Positions 1 to 6,835 of a DNA stretch of 57,197 nt are shown here, piece by piece (position 1 is the first letter of the stretch; each line of letters starts with the position of its first letter). The notes below the pieces were generated by a model. It saw only the letters and a list, made by a program, of their open reading frames with translations, did no database searches and was not told the DNA's origin. The stretch is from a virus, in the IMG/VR virus record IMGVR_UViG_3300025759_000110, positions 1 through 57,197 of that record; one strand, given 5' to 3'. A program made the position numbers and the translations under genes.

Positions 1-155
1 AAACAATTCAACAGTTCTGGCCCCTGTCCCTGCCGATGTATCATTGGCAGAACTACTTGAAACCTTTAAAACAGAGGCCGCAGATAAGTATGAGTATAAA
101 CCGCCTTGTTGCCATATAGTTTCTGTTACATTTGCAACTGCCGCATTGTTACCAA
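1..155. repeat. Left copy of the 155-bp end redundancy
   Basis: Bases 1-155 repeat at 57043-57197 with one difference (C at 28, A at 57070). The difference is synonymous, both codons giving Gly in the gene that crosses the joint. The repeat lies inside a coding sequence and the frame is preserved. It therefore marks circularity of the assembled sequence or sequence variation rather than a special element. Confidence 0.9.
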
Positions 156-258
156 ACTTGTAAACTGCCTCGTGATAAGCAACCTGCCCACGAGCAACTT
201 GAAGCTCAAACGGCTCGCTAGTACCGACTCTGGATATAGAACTTACTTCACGAGCCAT
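1..258 (-). CDS. Virion structural protein, N-terminal part (continues across the circle joint)
   Basis: The ATG at 258 opens a frame that runs without a stop to base 1. It continues in the same frame at 57042 on the other side of the circular joint, giving a protein of about 266 residues (86 codons here, 180 beyond). The N-terminus reads MAREVSSISRVGTSEPFELQ. No catalytic motif is visible. Its place among small capsid and tail genes, and its Ser/Thr/Gly/Ala-rich beta-type composition, suggest a virion protein such as a head decoration or fibre-base subunit. The function is not recognised. The frame continuity is seen directly; the role is inferred. Confidence 0.8.
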   Translation of the reverse strand, partial: MAREVSSISRVGTSEPFELQVARGQVAYHEAVYKFGNNAAVANVTETIWQQGGLYSYLSAASVLKVSSSSANDTSAGTGARTVELF

Positions 259-268
259 AATTTACCCC

Positions 269-544
269 CTAACTATAGAAAATAGTCATAGCCGTGACGT
301 TTGTCGCAACAGAAACATACAGATCATTGGTAAACAAAACACCCTCGTCCGGAATGTTCACAGAGTGTGAATCCGATGCTAAAAAGTCGATGTCGAGAAC
401 AGTTGCGCCCCCGTTACCGTCTGTCAAAGTCAAACGACCCGCGCCAGCGCCTGTCAAAACCTGCACCTGACGAAGACGGTTGCGACCAATACTAGCCGCT
501 CCTGTCCCAGTCAGACGTTTTGTTTTTACGTCTGAATTAGCCAT
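269..544 (-). CDS. Small virion-type protein
   Basis: A 91-residue protein with no motif I recognise. It is Gly/Thr/Asp-rich (a stretch resembling LTDGNGGATVLDIDF), as in small beta-structured head or fibre subunits. It follows the 70-residue basic gene with overlapping stop and start at 544 and is followed 10 bases later by the joint-spanning structural gene. That spacing indicates one late operon. A structural role is inferred from context and composition only. Confidence 0.75.
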   Translation of the reverse strand: MANSDVKTKRLTGTGAASIGRNRLRQVQVLTGAGAGRLTLTDGNGGATVLDIDFLASDSHSVNIPDEGVLFTNDLYVSVATNVTAMTIFYS

Positions 545-756
545 TATTTGCTCTCCGCTTTCTTCGTTGTTTTCTTAGCAACTTTTTTGGGAGCAGCTTT
601 TTTTACAGGTTTTTCCACCCACGCCTCGTTGACGTCTGGCGTCGAAGGATCATCAGCCTTCAAAGTGCCGTCGTCATTACGTGCGCGAACTTTTTCGACC
701 TTAATGCCGCGAGCTGCTAGTTCTTCATCAGAAGGTGGACGAAACCGATTACTCAT
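544..756 (-). CDS. Small protein with a lysine/alanine-rich basic tail
   Basis: A 70-residue protein. The N-terminal half contains RFRPPSDEELAARGIKV, which looks like a short folded or linear motif. The last ~24 residues are a Lys/Ala/Pro tail (KPVKKAAPKKVAKKTTKK) like histone H1 C-terminal tails. Such tails bind nucleic acid nonspecifically, so a DNA-binding or packaged virion protein is possible. The family is not recognised. It overlaps the next gene at its stop codon. Confidence 0.75.
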   Translation of the reverse strand: MSNRFRPPSDEELAARGIKVEKVRARNDDGTLKADDPSTPDVNEAWVEKPVKKAAPKKVAKKTTKKAESK

Positions 757-767
757 GTTTCACCCCC

Positions 768-1010
768 TTACGCTGAAGCGGTAGCGCCAGTATCTACACG
801 AATCCAGTTGGAACCGTCAGAAAACACTAAGTTGCCAGTGCCGTTACCGGTTGTTTCAGAAGCTTTTAACGCGTCAGAAGCATAAAGAACGGTGCCCGCA
901 CCCGCTGAAGCAGCGGCAGGAAGTGTAGCAACAGTGTATGATGGAACTTTGATGTCGCCGACAAAACCATTTGTGGATGTCACTGGACCATTAAAGGTAG
1001 TTGATGCCAT
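768..1010 (-). CDS. Small virion protein, probable beta-structured
   Basis: An 80-residue protein beginning MASTTFNGPVTSTNGFVGDI. Thr/Gly/Ala-rich sequence ending in a W-I-R-V-D-T strand resembles short surface or fibre-tip proteins that start many phage fibre operons. It is the first gene after the terminator downstream of the major capsid gene, so a promoter must lie within about 1011-1126. Function is inferred from composition and position. Confidence 0.75.
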   Translation of the reverse strand: MASTTFNGPVTSTNGFVGDIKVPSYTVATLPAAASAGAGTVLYASDALKASETTGNGTGNLVFSDGSNWIRVDTGATASA

Positions 1011-1126
1011 GGTATATTACCCCTTGCACAAGGTTTCGCCTCGTAGTCTGTGCAACGTCAGGAGGGCAGATACCTGTCTACGAAGCTAATATGTTACGCC
1101 CTGCCAAAACTATAGCCCAGCTTTAA
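1011..1126 (-). promoter_or_regulatory. Leader and probable promoter region of the small structural genes
   Basis: This noncoding interval separates the capsid terminator from the next gene. It contains two nested inverted repeats that could fold in the minus-strand RNA: TTGCACA with TGTGCAA, and TCGTAG with CTACGA. I could not assign a convincing -35/-10 pair. A promoter is inferred from the upstream terminator. Confidence 0.35.
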
Positions 1127-1157
1127 ACAAAAAGAAAGGGGCCACATAAGTGGCCCC
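1127..1157 (-). terminator. Rho-independent terminator after the major capsid gene
   Basis: On the minus strand a perfect 8-bp stem (GGGGCCAC/GTGGCCCC, 1138-1157) with a 4-base loop is followed by a T-rich run (TTTCTTTTTG). It lies about 60 bases after the capsid stop codon and probably ends the terL-to-capsid late transcript. Confidence 0.85.
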
Positions 1158-1215
1158 TAGTTTGTATTCAGGGAGGTGGTTTATGAAAAAAAAACCAATT
1201 CCCTTATAACACAAA

Positions 1216-2124
1216 TTACGCTGCGCCGGGAGTCCCGAATACACAACGCCAGTCAGAAACGCCGAAGCTGTAACGCTCACGCGCTTTAAAGCGCATGTTA
1301 CCGGTGTCAAAATCACCTTCCATTGCCGTTTTAATTGGCGAACGGTTGAAATATTTGAAGCCGTTTGGAGCGTCAGTCTTAATGAAGAATGCGTCTGTGT
1401 CTGTTAGGAAGTGGTTAACCACTGCACCTTCAGGCAACATACCCATTGCTTTCATCGCGTTCAGATCGTTGTCCGCTGTACCAGAGCGCAGGTTCGAGTT
1501 GATAACTCGCTCTGCGATGAACTGAAGCTCTTTCGGGATGATTAGCTTCATACCGCGAACCGCAATCTTTAGACCACGTTCGTCTGTCAAACCTGCGATA
1601 TCAATCAACATCTGCTCAAGCGAAGTTTCGTTCAAGTCAGCCGCTGTTGTTAGCAGGTTGCGCTGGTTACCCGATAGAGATGGGTGTGCGCTTGAGCAAA
1701 GTGCTGCACCGTCGCCGACTGGGCTGCTTGTGCTGAACGCGTTGTTCAGGATAGACGCAGCTTTAATCTGCTTGGTCTGCGCCATAGAGCGAGCCAATGC
1801 TTTGGTGTAGCGTGATGCAAGACGATCATAAAGGTTATCTTCGATAGCCTCCTCAGTGATCGAAAACGCCAACGCGATGGTTTCGTGTGTGTAACGAGCT
1901 GTGTAGGTTTCCTGCGCCTCGTCAAAACTGATGGCTCCGCCTTCAGATTTTGTCGGTGCTGTAGAAAAGCCCCCAAGCATAACTTCTTCTTCGAATGCAC
2001 GGTCAGATGACTCTTCTTCGAAAACTTCAGAATGCTCATTCTCGTAACGGTTATATTCAAGGCCGAACAAGGCATTAAGGCCGGGTTCCAGCTCTTTCGC
2101 TAATTGTGCGCGAGAGATAGCCAT
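1216..2124 (-). CDS. Major capsid protein
   Basis: A 302-residue protein with the size, position (after scaffold and a small head protein) and sequence style of HK97-fold capsid proteins of marine podoviruses. Features include the E-rich segment after residue 24, a TYTARYTHETIALAFSITEE-type P-domain strand region and a C-terminal F-G-V-S-D-W-R strand. The N-terminus (residues 8-23) carries LAKELEPGLNALFGLE, and a nearly identical peptide appears in the AlpA-type membrane protein at 19437-19913. The arm following it is acidic (HSEVFEEESSDRAFEEE) and may contact the scaffold. The fold assignment rests on context and general resemblance. Confidence 0.85.
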   Translation of the reverse strand: MAISRAQLAKELEPGLNALFGLEYNRYENEHSEVFEEESSDRAFEEEVMLGGFSTAPTKSEGGAISFDEAQETYTARYTHETIALAFSITEEAIEDNLYDRLASRYTKALARSMAQTKQIKAASILNNAFSTSSPVGDGAALCSSAHPSLSGNQRNLLTTAADLNETSLEQMLIDIAGLTDERGLKIAVRGMKLIIPKELQFIAERVINSNLRSGTADNDLNAMKAMGMLPEGAVVNHFLTDTDAFFIKTDAPNGFKYFNRSPIKTAMEGDFDTGNMRFKARERYSFGVSDWRCVFGTPGAA

Positions 2125-2138
2125 TGATTAAGCCCTCC

Positions 2139-2789
2139 TTACAAGCCTGTGGAATCCGCGGTGGTTTGAGAATCAAACCGGCGAGTTCCAGCGTTAAAGT
2201 GTGCGTTCAGACGAACGATAAGCGGAATACCAGCGGCTGTATAGTCGCTGTTTGCTTCGTCATCCATGATGCCAACGATACGAAGAGGCAATGTTGCCGT
2301 CACCGCAATTGACGAAACACTCAATGCAGAGTTTGACGAACCCGTATTGGTAGAACCAGTACGAGCTGACGTACCTAGAGACGCGTTAGCGAATACACCT
2401 GCCAAAGCAGTTGCGCGGTCAGTCAGAGAAGCGTCAGACGCTACTTTAAAGAGTTGGTTAGGGTTGTCAGCTACAAACGCCTTGACAGGGTAGTTTGTGT
2501 CTACGCTGACTGAACCTGAACCGGGCCAGTAGTTTAGCCATACAGGTTTTTTCTGTACGGAATCATGATACTCCACACCCATCAGGACACCAAGCGCCTG
2601 CGTAGTACCACCGTTTGTGGCACCAGCATAGTCGATAACGCCGCTCGCAGTTGGAACAACGATACCGTACTGGTAAATCGCATTGGTGTTGTTAGAAGCG
2701 ATCTCATACTGGGTTACACCAGTTGAGTTTGCACCGCTGCCAACAAGCCCGATAGGACGAAGACCGTAGGCTGTCGATTGGTTAGCCAT
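2139..2789 (-). CDS. Capsid-associated structural protein
   Basis: A 216-residue Gly/Ser/Thr/Asn-rich protein lying directly upstream of the major capsid gene in transcription order. Its start, ATGGCTAACCAATCG, follows an AGGAG-type ribosome site. It has no enzyme motif. The low-charge beta-type sequence and the segment LGVLMGVEYHDSVQKKPVWL resemble capsid decoration or secondary capsid proteins of uncultured marine phages. It could be a cement protein; I cannot tell which surface it occupies. Confidence 0.75.
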   Translation of the reverse strand: MANQSTAYGLRPIGLVGSGANSTGVTQYEIASNNTNAIYQYGIVVPTASGVIDYAGATNGGTTQALGVLMGVEYHDSVQKKPVWLNYWPGSGSVSVDTNYPVKAFVADNPNQLFKVASDASLTDRATALAGVFANASLGTSARTGSTNTGSSNSALSVSSIAVTATLPLRIVGIMDDEANSDYTAAGIPLIVRLNAHFNAGTRRFDSQTTADSTGL

Positions 2790-2815
2790 TGTTTCTTTCT
2801 CCTATTGGGGTAGCC

Positions 2816-3283
2816 CTATCTTTTGGGGCCACCGAAGGTTACACGAGATTGACGGTCAGGCTTGCTGATCGTCATGGTTGAATGTGCATTCTCGCGCATC
2901 ATGTCAGAATCAACAGCTTGCATTTGGTCCTGATTGCGTTGTGCAAAATATTCAGAACGCTCTGCTACAGTTTCCTCTGGAATACGAGCGAGAAGCAGTC
3001 CGCCTACTCCAAACACACCTTGGTATTTACCTGAATCGACAACTGGCGCTTCAAAATCAGGATACTCGTCCTTACGAACCAGTTCCCAACCTTCGCGCAT
3101 TTTCGCACTAATGTTCTTCGTGTCATCAAAACCACGCGTTTCCGCGCGAATCCAACGATGCTTGAAGCCATCAGGGGCAGGCGGTGCATCTAACATTGAC
3201 GGGGGAGCCCAAGGCTTACGAACGGCCTGTTTCTCCCGGGTTTGGTTAGCGCGAGAAGTTCGATTTATACTTTGTTCAGTCAT
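2816..3283 (-). CDS. Conserved head-module protein of unknown function
   Basis: A 155-residue basic protein between scaffold and capsid genes. The N-terminus is Arg/Lys-rich and disordered. The centre contains WIRAETRGFDDTKNISAKMR and GWELVRKDEYPDFEAPVV, a pattern I associate with small head genes beside capsid genes in marine phages. The end is basic (RQSRVTFGGPKR). It might bind DNA or the inner capsid face. The role is inferred from synteny. Confidence 0.7.
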   Translation of the reverse strand: MTEQSINRTSRANQTREKQAVRKPWAPPSMLDAPPAPDGFKHRWIRAETRGFDDTKNISAKMREGWELVRKDEYPDFEAPVVDSGKYQGVFGVGGLLLARIPEETVAERSEYFAQRNQDQMQAVDSDMMRENAHSTMTISKPDRQSRVTFGGPKR

Positions 3284-3287
3284 GCTC

Positions 3288-4154
3288 TTACTCCTTCACG
3301 TATTTCGCATATTCTTCTAGCGGCACACCCAATTTCTTCGCAATAGCGACTTGGCTCGGGGTGAGTCGAACCTTTTTCCCACTGCGCCCAGTATTTGAAG
3401 TTCTCGAAGCACCAACAACCGTCTGAGCGGCACGTTTATTGGCACTTTTCCCACCATTTCCGAACTTGTCGGATATACGGCGGTCGAGTTCAGTATAGTA
3501 GTCATCGCTCTGTGGGTCAAATCCTTCGTCTTCGACGAGCTTTTTGTGTATCCCAAAAGCGGCATAGGTCATGGCTTCGTCTTGACCAAACCATGAGTTT
3601 TTCAACGCCCACTGTTCCGCCTTTGGATCAGGCCGACGCGGTTGTTGTGCAGGCATTGGTTGTTGCGCGGGCTGTCGCGCCGCAGCTTGCTGTTGCTGCG
3701 CATAACGCTCTTGCTGTACTTTAGCTTGCTGCGCACGGTCTGCTTGAATAGCCAAATTTGTCAGCTTACGCTGCGCTTCTACCGTTTTCTTAGAATCTCC
3801 AACCTCAATAGCACGAGCCAACTCGTTTTCAGCTTGCTGGATTTCAGTATTAACGCGGTTGGTGTACTCATTAACATAGTTTGTATCCATGCTGCTCATG
3901 CGCTGCTTGAGCGTTTGAGCCTCAGTCTGTACAGCTTGCGCGTATTTAAGGGCTTCCTGCTCACGGCGTTCAGCTTCGCGCATTTTTTTTGTCAAACGGT
4001 CAATACGCTTTTGCGTAGCATTTTCCGCCCGACGGAAATTCTCATCGGAGCCACCATCGTCTTCAGCTTCAGCGCCTTGCGCCTCTACCTCAACTTCGGT
4101 TTCCTCTCCTTCAAAATCAAGTTCTACCTGATCTTCGTCTCTTACTTCGTTCAT
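3288..4154 (-). CDS. Scaffolding protein
   Basis: A 288-residue, strongly charged helical protein. It has an acidic disordered N-terminus (residues 1-40, many Glu/Asp), a long coiled coil (about 42-150), a Gln/Ala/Pro linker (about 150-175) and a C-terminal helical domain with a basic end (about 245-288). This is the usual architecture of podovirus scaffolds, and it lies just before the capsid genes. Scaffold directs procapsid assembly and leaves or is degraded before DNA packaging; the C-terminus commonly binds capsid protein. The assignment rests on architecture and position. Confidence 0.85.
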   Translation of the reverse strand: MNEVRDEDQVELDFEGEETEVEVEAQGAEAEDDGGSDENFRRAENATQKRIDRLTKKMREAERREQEALKYAQAVQTEAQTLKQRMSSMDTNYVNEYTNRVNTEIQQAENELARAIEVGDSKKTVEAQRKLTNLAIQADRAQQAKVQQERYAQQQQAAARQPAQQPMPAQQPRRPDPKAEQWALKNSWFGQDEAMTYAAFGIHKKLVEDEGFDPQSDDYYTELDRRISDKFGNGGKSANKRAAQTVVGASRTSNTGRSGKKVRLTPSQVAIAKKLGVPLEEYAKYVKE

Positions 4155-4163
4155 GATGCACCT

Positions 4164-4649
4164 TTATAAATGATGGATGTCTTCTGGGTCCAGAATTTGA
4201 GCCAATATCTCGTCATCGTTGAGAATACGGACTTCTCCGCCATCGATCTGAAAGCGCGAACCAGCATAGCGAGCAAACATTACCCACTGCTTTTCTTCAC
4301 ACCACGGACCGGACGGAAACTTTTCGGTGTCTTTGTATGCCAAAGGACCGACTTTTAGGACATATCCTACCTGCGTGGAAATGTTGCTTTTCTCCTGCAC
4401 TTCGCTTGGAATGTAAATTCCGCCCGCAGTTTTAGCTTTTCCTTGGTAGGGGAGGATCAAGATACGCCAACCAGTCGGGTTGGGCATACGATCCAGAAGA
4501 CTTGCGCCAATCGCATCAGGATTAAGACGAGGTTTTTCGACGTAAGCGTCGGCGATACTGAGCTTTTCTGGCTCGTTATCGGTGGTTTTTGCCATTGCAG
4601 CTACGCCTTCGGCGGCAGCCTTTAAGTCAATTTTTGCTGACTCAGTCAT
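4164..4649 (-). CDS. GroES-like co-chaperonin
   Basis: A 161-residue protein whose C-terminal ~105 residues show the Cpn10 fold pattern: a first strand (GWRILILPYQGKAKTAGGIY), the IPSE mobile-loop exit, VGYVLKVGPLAY, the core W-V-M-F-A-R-Y-A-G and the acidic C-terminal DDEILAQI. A 55-residue helical N-terminal extension is not part of ordinary GroES. Phage co-chaperonins such as T4 gp31 replace host GroES for capsid protein folding. No GroEL is encoded here, so it should cap host GroEL. The position upstream of scaffold and capsid fits that role. Confidence 0.85.
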   Translation of the reverse strand: MTESAKIDLKAAAEGVAAMAKTTDNEPEKLSIADAYVEKPRLNPDAIGASLLDRMPNPTGWRILILPYQGKAKTAGGIYIPSEVQEKSNISTQVGYVLKVGPLAYKDTEKFPSGPWCEEKQWVMFARYAGSRFQIDGGEVRILNDDEILAQILDPEDIHHL

Positions 4650-4839
4650 CAGATAGCTCCTGTTTATCTAGCAGGCCCTTGAGTTCCTGTTCCACGTGAT
4701 TTAGGCATTCAAGGTTGCCCATAAGCTCACGATAATGCTCCATAGACTTTACGTTTCCATTAATCATAAAGTCCTGACAGCCTTGGCGGCGTTCACGGAT
4801 AATCCGAAACACCGCCTCGGCTATATATATTTCATTCAT
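4642..4839 (-). CDS. Small helical protein of unknown function
   Basis: A 65-residue helical protein (EAVFRIIRERRQGCQDFMI; C-terminal coiled-coil-like segment). It overlaps the start of the co-chaperonin gene by 8 bases, so the two are probably translated together. A palindrome and AT-rich promoter-like sequence lie just upstream, making it the likely first gene of a transcript into the capsid genes. The family is not recognised. Confidence 0.65.
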   Translation of the reverse strand: MNEIYIAEAVFRIIRERRQGCQDFMINGNVKSMEHYRELMGNLECLNHVEQELKGLLDKQELSDD

Positions 4840-4880
4840 CCAGCCCTCGCATATTATCGAACATTATTCGATAACATCCT
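4840..4880 (-). promoter_or_regulatory. Promoter region with a perfect palindromic operator
   Basis: A perfect inverted repeat, TTATCGAA-5-TTCGATAA, occupies 4854-4874. On the minus strand a GATAAT -10-like box sits at its left edge, followed by ATGCGA, a variant of the TGCGA element seen at other promoters here. A dimeric repressor or activator site over a promoter for the co-chaperonin/scaffold/capsid genes is the simplest reading. No good -35 is visible. Confidence 0.5.
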
Positions 4881-4896
4881 AGCATCTCTTATATGC

Positions 4897-5535
4897 TTAC
4901 ATCAACCACTTATAAATTTTTTTGGTTTTGTCCAAGCGATCATCAAGGCCGTGAGTGCCGCCGTTCACACGACGTGTGATTTCAGTAATGACGTCGTCGT
5001 TTACCCCTTTGTCTGCGATCTTAAACAAGCCGTTACGCTGAAAAAACCAAAAGGCGCTTTCAAAAGCATATTCTGTAGCCACCAAATCAGGGTCTTTCAT
5101 AACGTCTGGTAAGCGCATTTCCGCCGCAAACTTACGGTAATTTGTCCGACCGGTGCATTGTAAAAATCCACGGCCTCGCCAGCGCCAGCCATCGCCATCT
5201 TCGGTATTACCAAGAGCGCCACCTTTTGATCTGTTTTTATCCATATAAACGTAATTGGCGATCTTCTCTGGATTACGTGCGTAATCTGCGGCATTTTCTT
5301 TGCCTTCGCCAAAGTAACGACGGAACACACGGTTTAAAGCGTCTTCCGAATAGTTAAGGTTTTCTTCGGTTAGTTTGAAAAAACCGCTTTCGTGAGCAGA
5401 CTGTCCAAGTAAGTGCGCTGCGCGTTCCGGCGACAATTCGTACTGTTTTGCAATAGCTTTCGCCGTGTTTGGGCCAAAAGCACCGTCCGGTGTCGCCCCA
5501 CAACGAGCTTGCAAAGCTTTCATTGCTGCGCTCAT
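4897..5535 (-). CDS. Endolysin, GH19 chitinase/lysozyme-type
   Basis: A 212-residue cell-wall hydrolase. The first ~45 residues form a short peptidoglycan-binding-like segment (RCGATPDGAFGPNTAKAIA). The rest matches GH19 muramidases: SAHESGFF with the catalytic Glu, an ENLNYS segment, WRGRGFLQCTGRTNY and a terminal helix. There is no signal peptide, so release needs a holin. It overlaps the spanin-like gene by 4 bases (ATGA), placing it in the lysis cluster. Family assignment is strong; the exact bond cleaved is inferred. Confidence 0.9.
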   Translation of the reverse strand: MSAAMKALQARCGATPDGAFGPNTAKAIAKQYELSPERAAHLLGQSAHESGFFKLTEENLNYSEDALNRVFRRYFGEGKENAADYARNPEKIANYVYMDKNRSKGGALGNTEDGDGWRWRGRGFLQCTGRTNYRKFAAEMRLPDVMKDPDLVATEYAFESAFWFFQRNGLFKIADKGVNDDVITEITRRVNGGTHGLDDRLDKTKKIYKWLM

Positions 5536-5897
5536 TTCATATCTCCCTTCATATCAAGCATTCCCTCGTGGTCACGATTGATGTATTTGAGTTCGTTTTC
5601 TAGTAGCGCGACGCGTTGTTGAAGTGTAGTAATTGCTTTTATCGTAGAAGCAAGCTGTTCATGGTCTTCCCAAATTTCTTCGGTTTCATTCCACAGATAC
5701 TCAATCTCCATAAACGCGTCTTTGACGTCACGCTTCAAATTGACGTTATCTTCAATAGCCATCTTAGACCCAAGTTGGCTAACAGTTTCTTCTAAACTTG
5801 CAACAGTTGCGGCCTGTTGTGATACCCACCAGACACCGCCAGCAAGTTGCACAGCCATCGCCGCCACAAGAGCTATAGGTACTTTAAGGTTATCCAT
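5532..5897 (-). CDS. Membrane-anchored coiled-coil protein, spanin candidate
   Basis: A 121-residue protein with one N-terminal membrane helix (about residues 6-24, VPIALVAAMAVQLAGGVWWV) followed by a long heptad-rich coiled coil (about 30-110). This is the topology of an inner-membrane spanin (Rz-like), which fuses inner and outer membranes at the end of lysis. It lies between the holin and endolysin genes and overlaps both by a few bases. I see no lipoprotein partner with a clear lipobox. It could instead be another lysis accessory protein. Confidence 0.7.
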   Translation of the reverse strand: MDNLKVPIALVAAMAVQLAGGVWWVSQQAATVASLEETVSQLGSKMAIEDNVNLKRDVKDAFMEIEYLWNETEEIWEDHEQLASTIKAITTLQQRVALLENELKYINRDHEGMLDMKGDMK

Positions 5898-6286
5898 TAT
5901 TTTTTACCGCCAAAGAATTTGGTAGCTGACCTTACGGCAAAGCTACTAGCTACGATTACACCCAACGTATATTGATACCACTCCGGCATCTGCTCCAAAG
6001 CTGCAAAGCCTTCTGCTACCGTGGTGCGGCCCCAATCTCCTGTAAAACAGAGAATTAACGGGATCGAAAAGAGTAGAACGAGGTATTCGTCTTTCCACGA
6101 GTTCATGGTGCCCTGCGCCATGATCTTTTCCCACTCCGCCTCAGACGTAGCGGCAGACTTCATTATGGTCGCTTTCGCTTCCGCCTCCACGAGCTTTAGG
6201 TTAGCCGCCGCTGCTTGTGCGTCTGCTTTACCCTTGAGCCAGCCCCCCGCCAGCTCAGTTAGAGGTCCGATTAGAGCCTGTAGCAT
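5897..6286 (-). CDS. Holin, three-helix GTA type
   Basis: A 129-residue protein starting at the ATG at 6286, chosen because GGAGG stands 6 bases upstream (an upstream in-frame ATG at 6313 lacks a good site). An amphipathic N-terminal helix and Ala-rich helix precede two clear membrane segments (EYLVLLFSIPLILCFTGDW and YTLGVIVASSFAVRSATKFF). The layout and WKDEYLVLL motif match the holin family found in alphaproteobacterial gene transfer agents and podoviruses. It would permeabilise the inner membrane to release the endolysin encoded next. Confidence 0.8.
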   Translation of the reverse strand: MLQALIGPLTELAGGWLKGKADAQAAAANLKLVEAEAKATIMKSAATSEAEWEKIMAQGTMNSWKDEYLVLLFSIPLILCFTGDWGRTTVAEGFAALEQMPEWYQYTLGVIVASSFAVRSATKFFGGKK

Positions 6287-6587
6287 TCTTAGCCTCCATT
6301 GCGTTAAATCCAAAATATGCTGCGGTTACACCCGAAACAGACACCACATAAACCGCCGCAATGTCCGCAATCAAAGTCGCTGCGTCATTCAAGCCCATCA
6401 AAGAGGAAAATAAAATTACGAGGGGATATAAAACCATGCCCGATAGGGCAAACCAAGTCATGTTTCGTTGCGCATCACGCTTTGCGTCCGCGTCTTCCAT
6501 TCTACGACGACGGTCTTCCAGCATGATCTCCCGTTCATCTGGATCGATTTTACCGTTGCCGTTTAAGTCATAGTCTTCCTTAGTCAT
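6255..6587 (-). CDS. Two-helix membrane protein with an EF-hand loop, possible second holin
   Basis: A 110-residue protein. Residues 7-18 (DLNGNGKIDPDE) are a canonical 12-residue EF-hand calcium loop, with acidic or Asn ligands at 1, 3, 5, 9 and 12 and Gly at 6. A charged helix (about 19-42) and two membrane helices follow (about 43-66 and 70-95). Size and topology are those of class II holins, and it sits beside the GTA-type holin with a 32-base overlap. An antiholin or calcium-responsive holin is an inference. Confidence 0.75.
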   Translation of the reverse strand: MTKEDYDLNGNGKIDPDEREIMLEDRRRRMEDADAKRDAQRNMTWFALSGMVLYPLVILFSSLMGLNDAATLIADIAAVYVVSVSGVTAAYFGFNAMEAKNATGSNRTSN

Positions 6588-6750
6588 CCAAGTACCTTTC
6601 GGCTATACGCTTATGCGTGGTCAGTATAATGATTTTTCCGTTTTTGTCATATACAACATATTGACCCAGCTTATTCGAGCGTAACTTGGAGGCAGAAAAG
6701 CCCGGAGTTTTGGTGTTTTCTGAGGACTTTTGCTTCTGCTTTTTGGTCAT
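6580..6750 (-). CDS. Small basic protein in the lysis cluster
   Basis: A 56-residue protein beginning MTKKQKQKSSENTKTPGF, with a folded-looking C-terminal half (GQYVVYDKNGKIIILTTHKR). It overlaps the following holin-like gene by 8 bases and shares 80 bases in another frame with the gene at 6671-6835. Function is not recognised. Confidence 0.65.
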   Translation of the reverse strand: MTKKQKQKSSENTKTPGFSASKLRSNKLGQYVVYDKNGKIIILTTHKRIAERYLDD

Positions 6751-6835
6751 AACATGCGTCTTCAGTAGGAAATGTACCTAATTGATAATACTCCATGTTG
6801 CCGTTTAAAAGATGTATCCAGACCAAAACCCACAT
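6671..6835 (-). CDS. Small hydrophobic-leader protein with two cysteines, overlapping the next gene
   Basis: A 54-residue frame starting MWVLVWIHLLNGNMEYYQLG and containing two Cys (ACYDQ and GLFCLQV). The start codon overlaps the preceding gene's stop as TAATG, a strong sign of translational coupling. The hydrophobic N-terminus could be an export signal, with a disulfide in the periplasm. The last 80 bases overlap the 56-residue gene in another frame, as lysis genes often do. Confidence 0.6.
   Translation of the reverse strand: MWVLVWIHLLNGNMEYYQLGTFPTEDACYDQKAEAKVLRKHQNSGLFCLQVTLE

Noticed and set aside
1171-1209. Plus-strand mini-frame MKKKPIPL with a strong GGGAGGTGG ribosome site
   Set aside because: Only eight codons, no plus-strand promoter or downstream gene; it lies between a terminator and the capsid stop and is probably chance.
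3642-4169. Large plus-strand frame opposite the scaffold gene
   Set aside because: Antisense shadow of the helical, A-rich scaffold coding sequence; no ribosome site and implausible composition.
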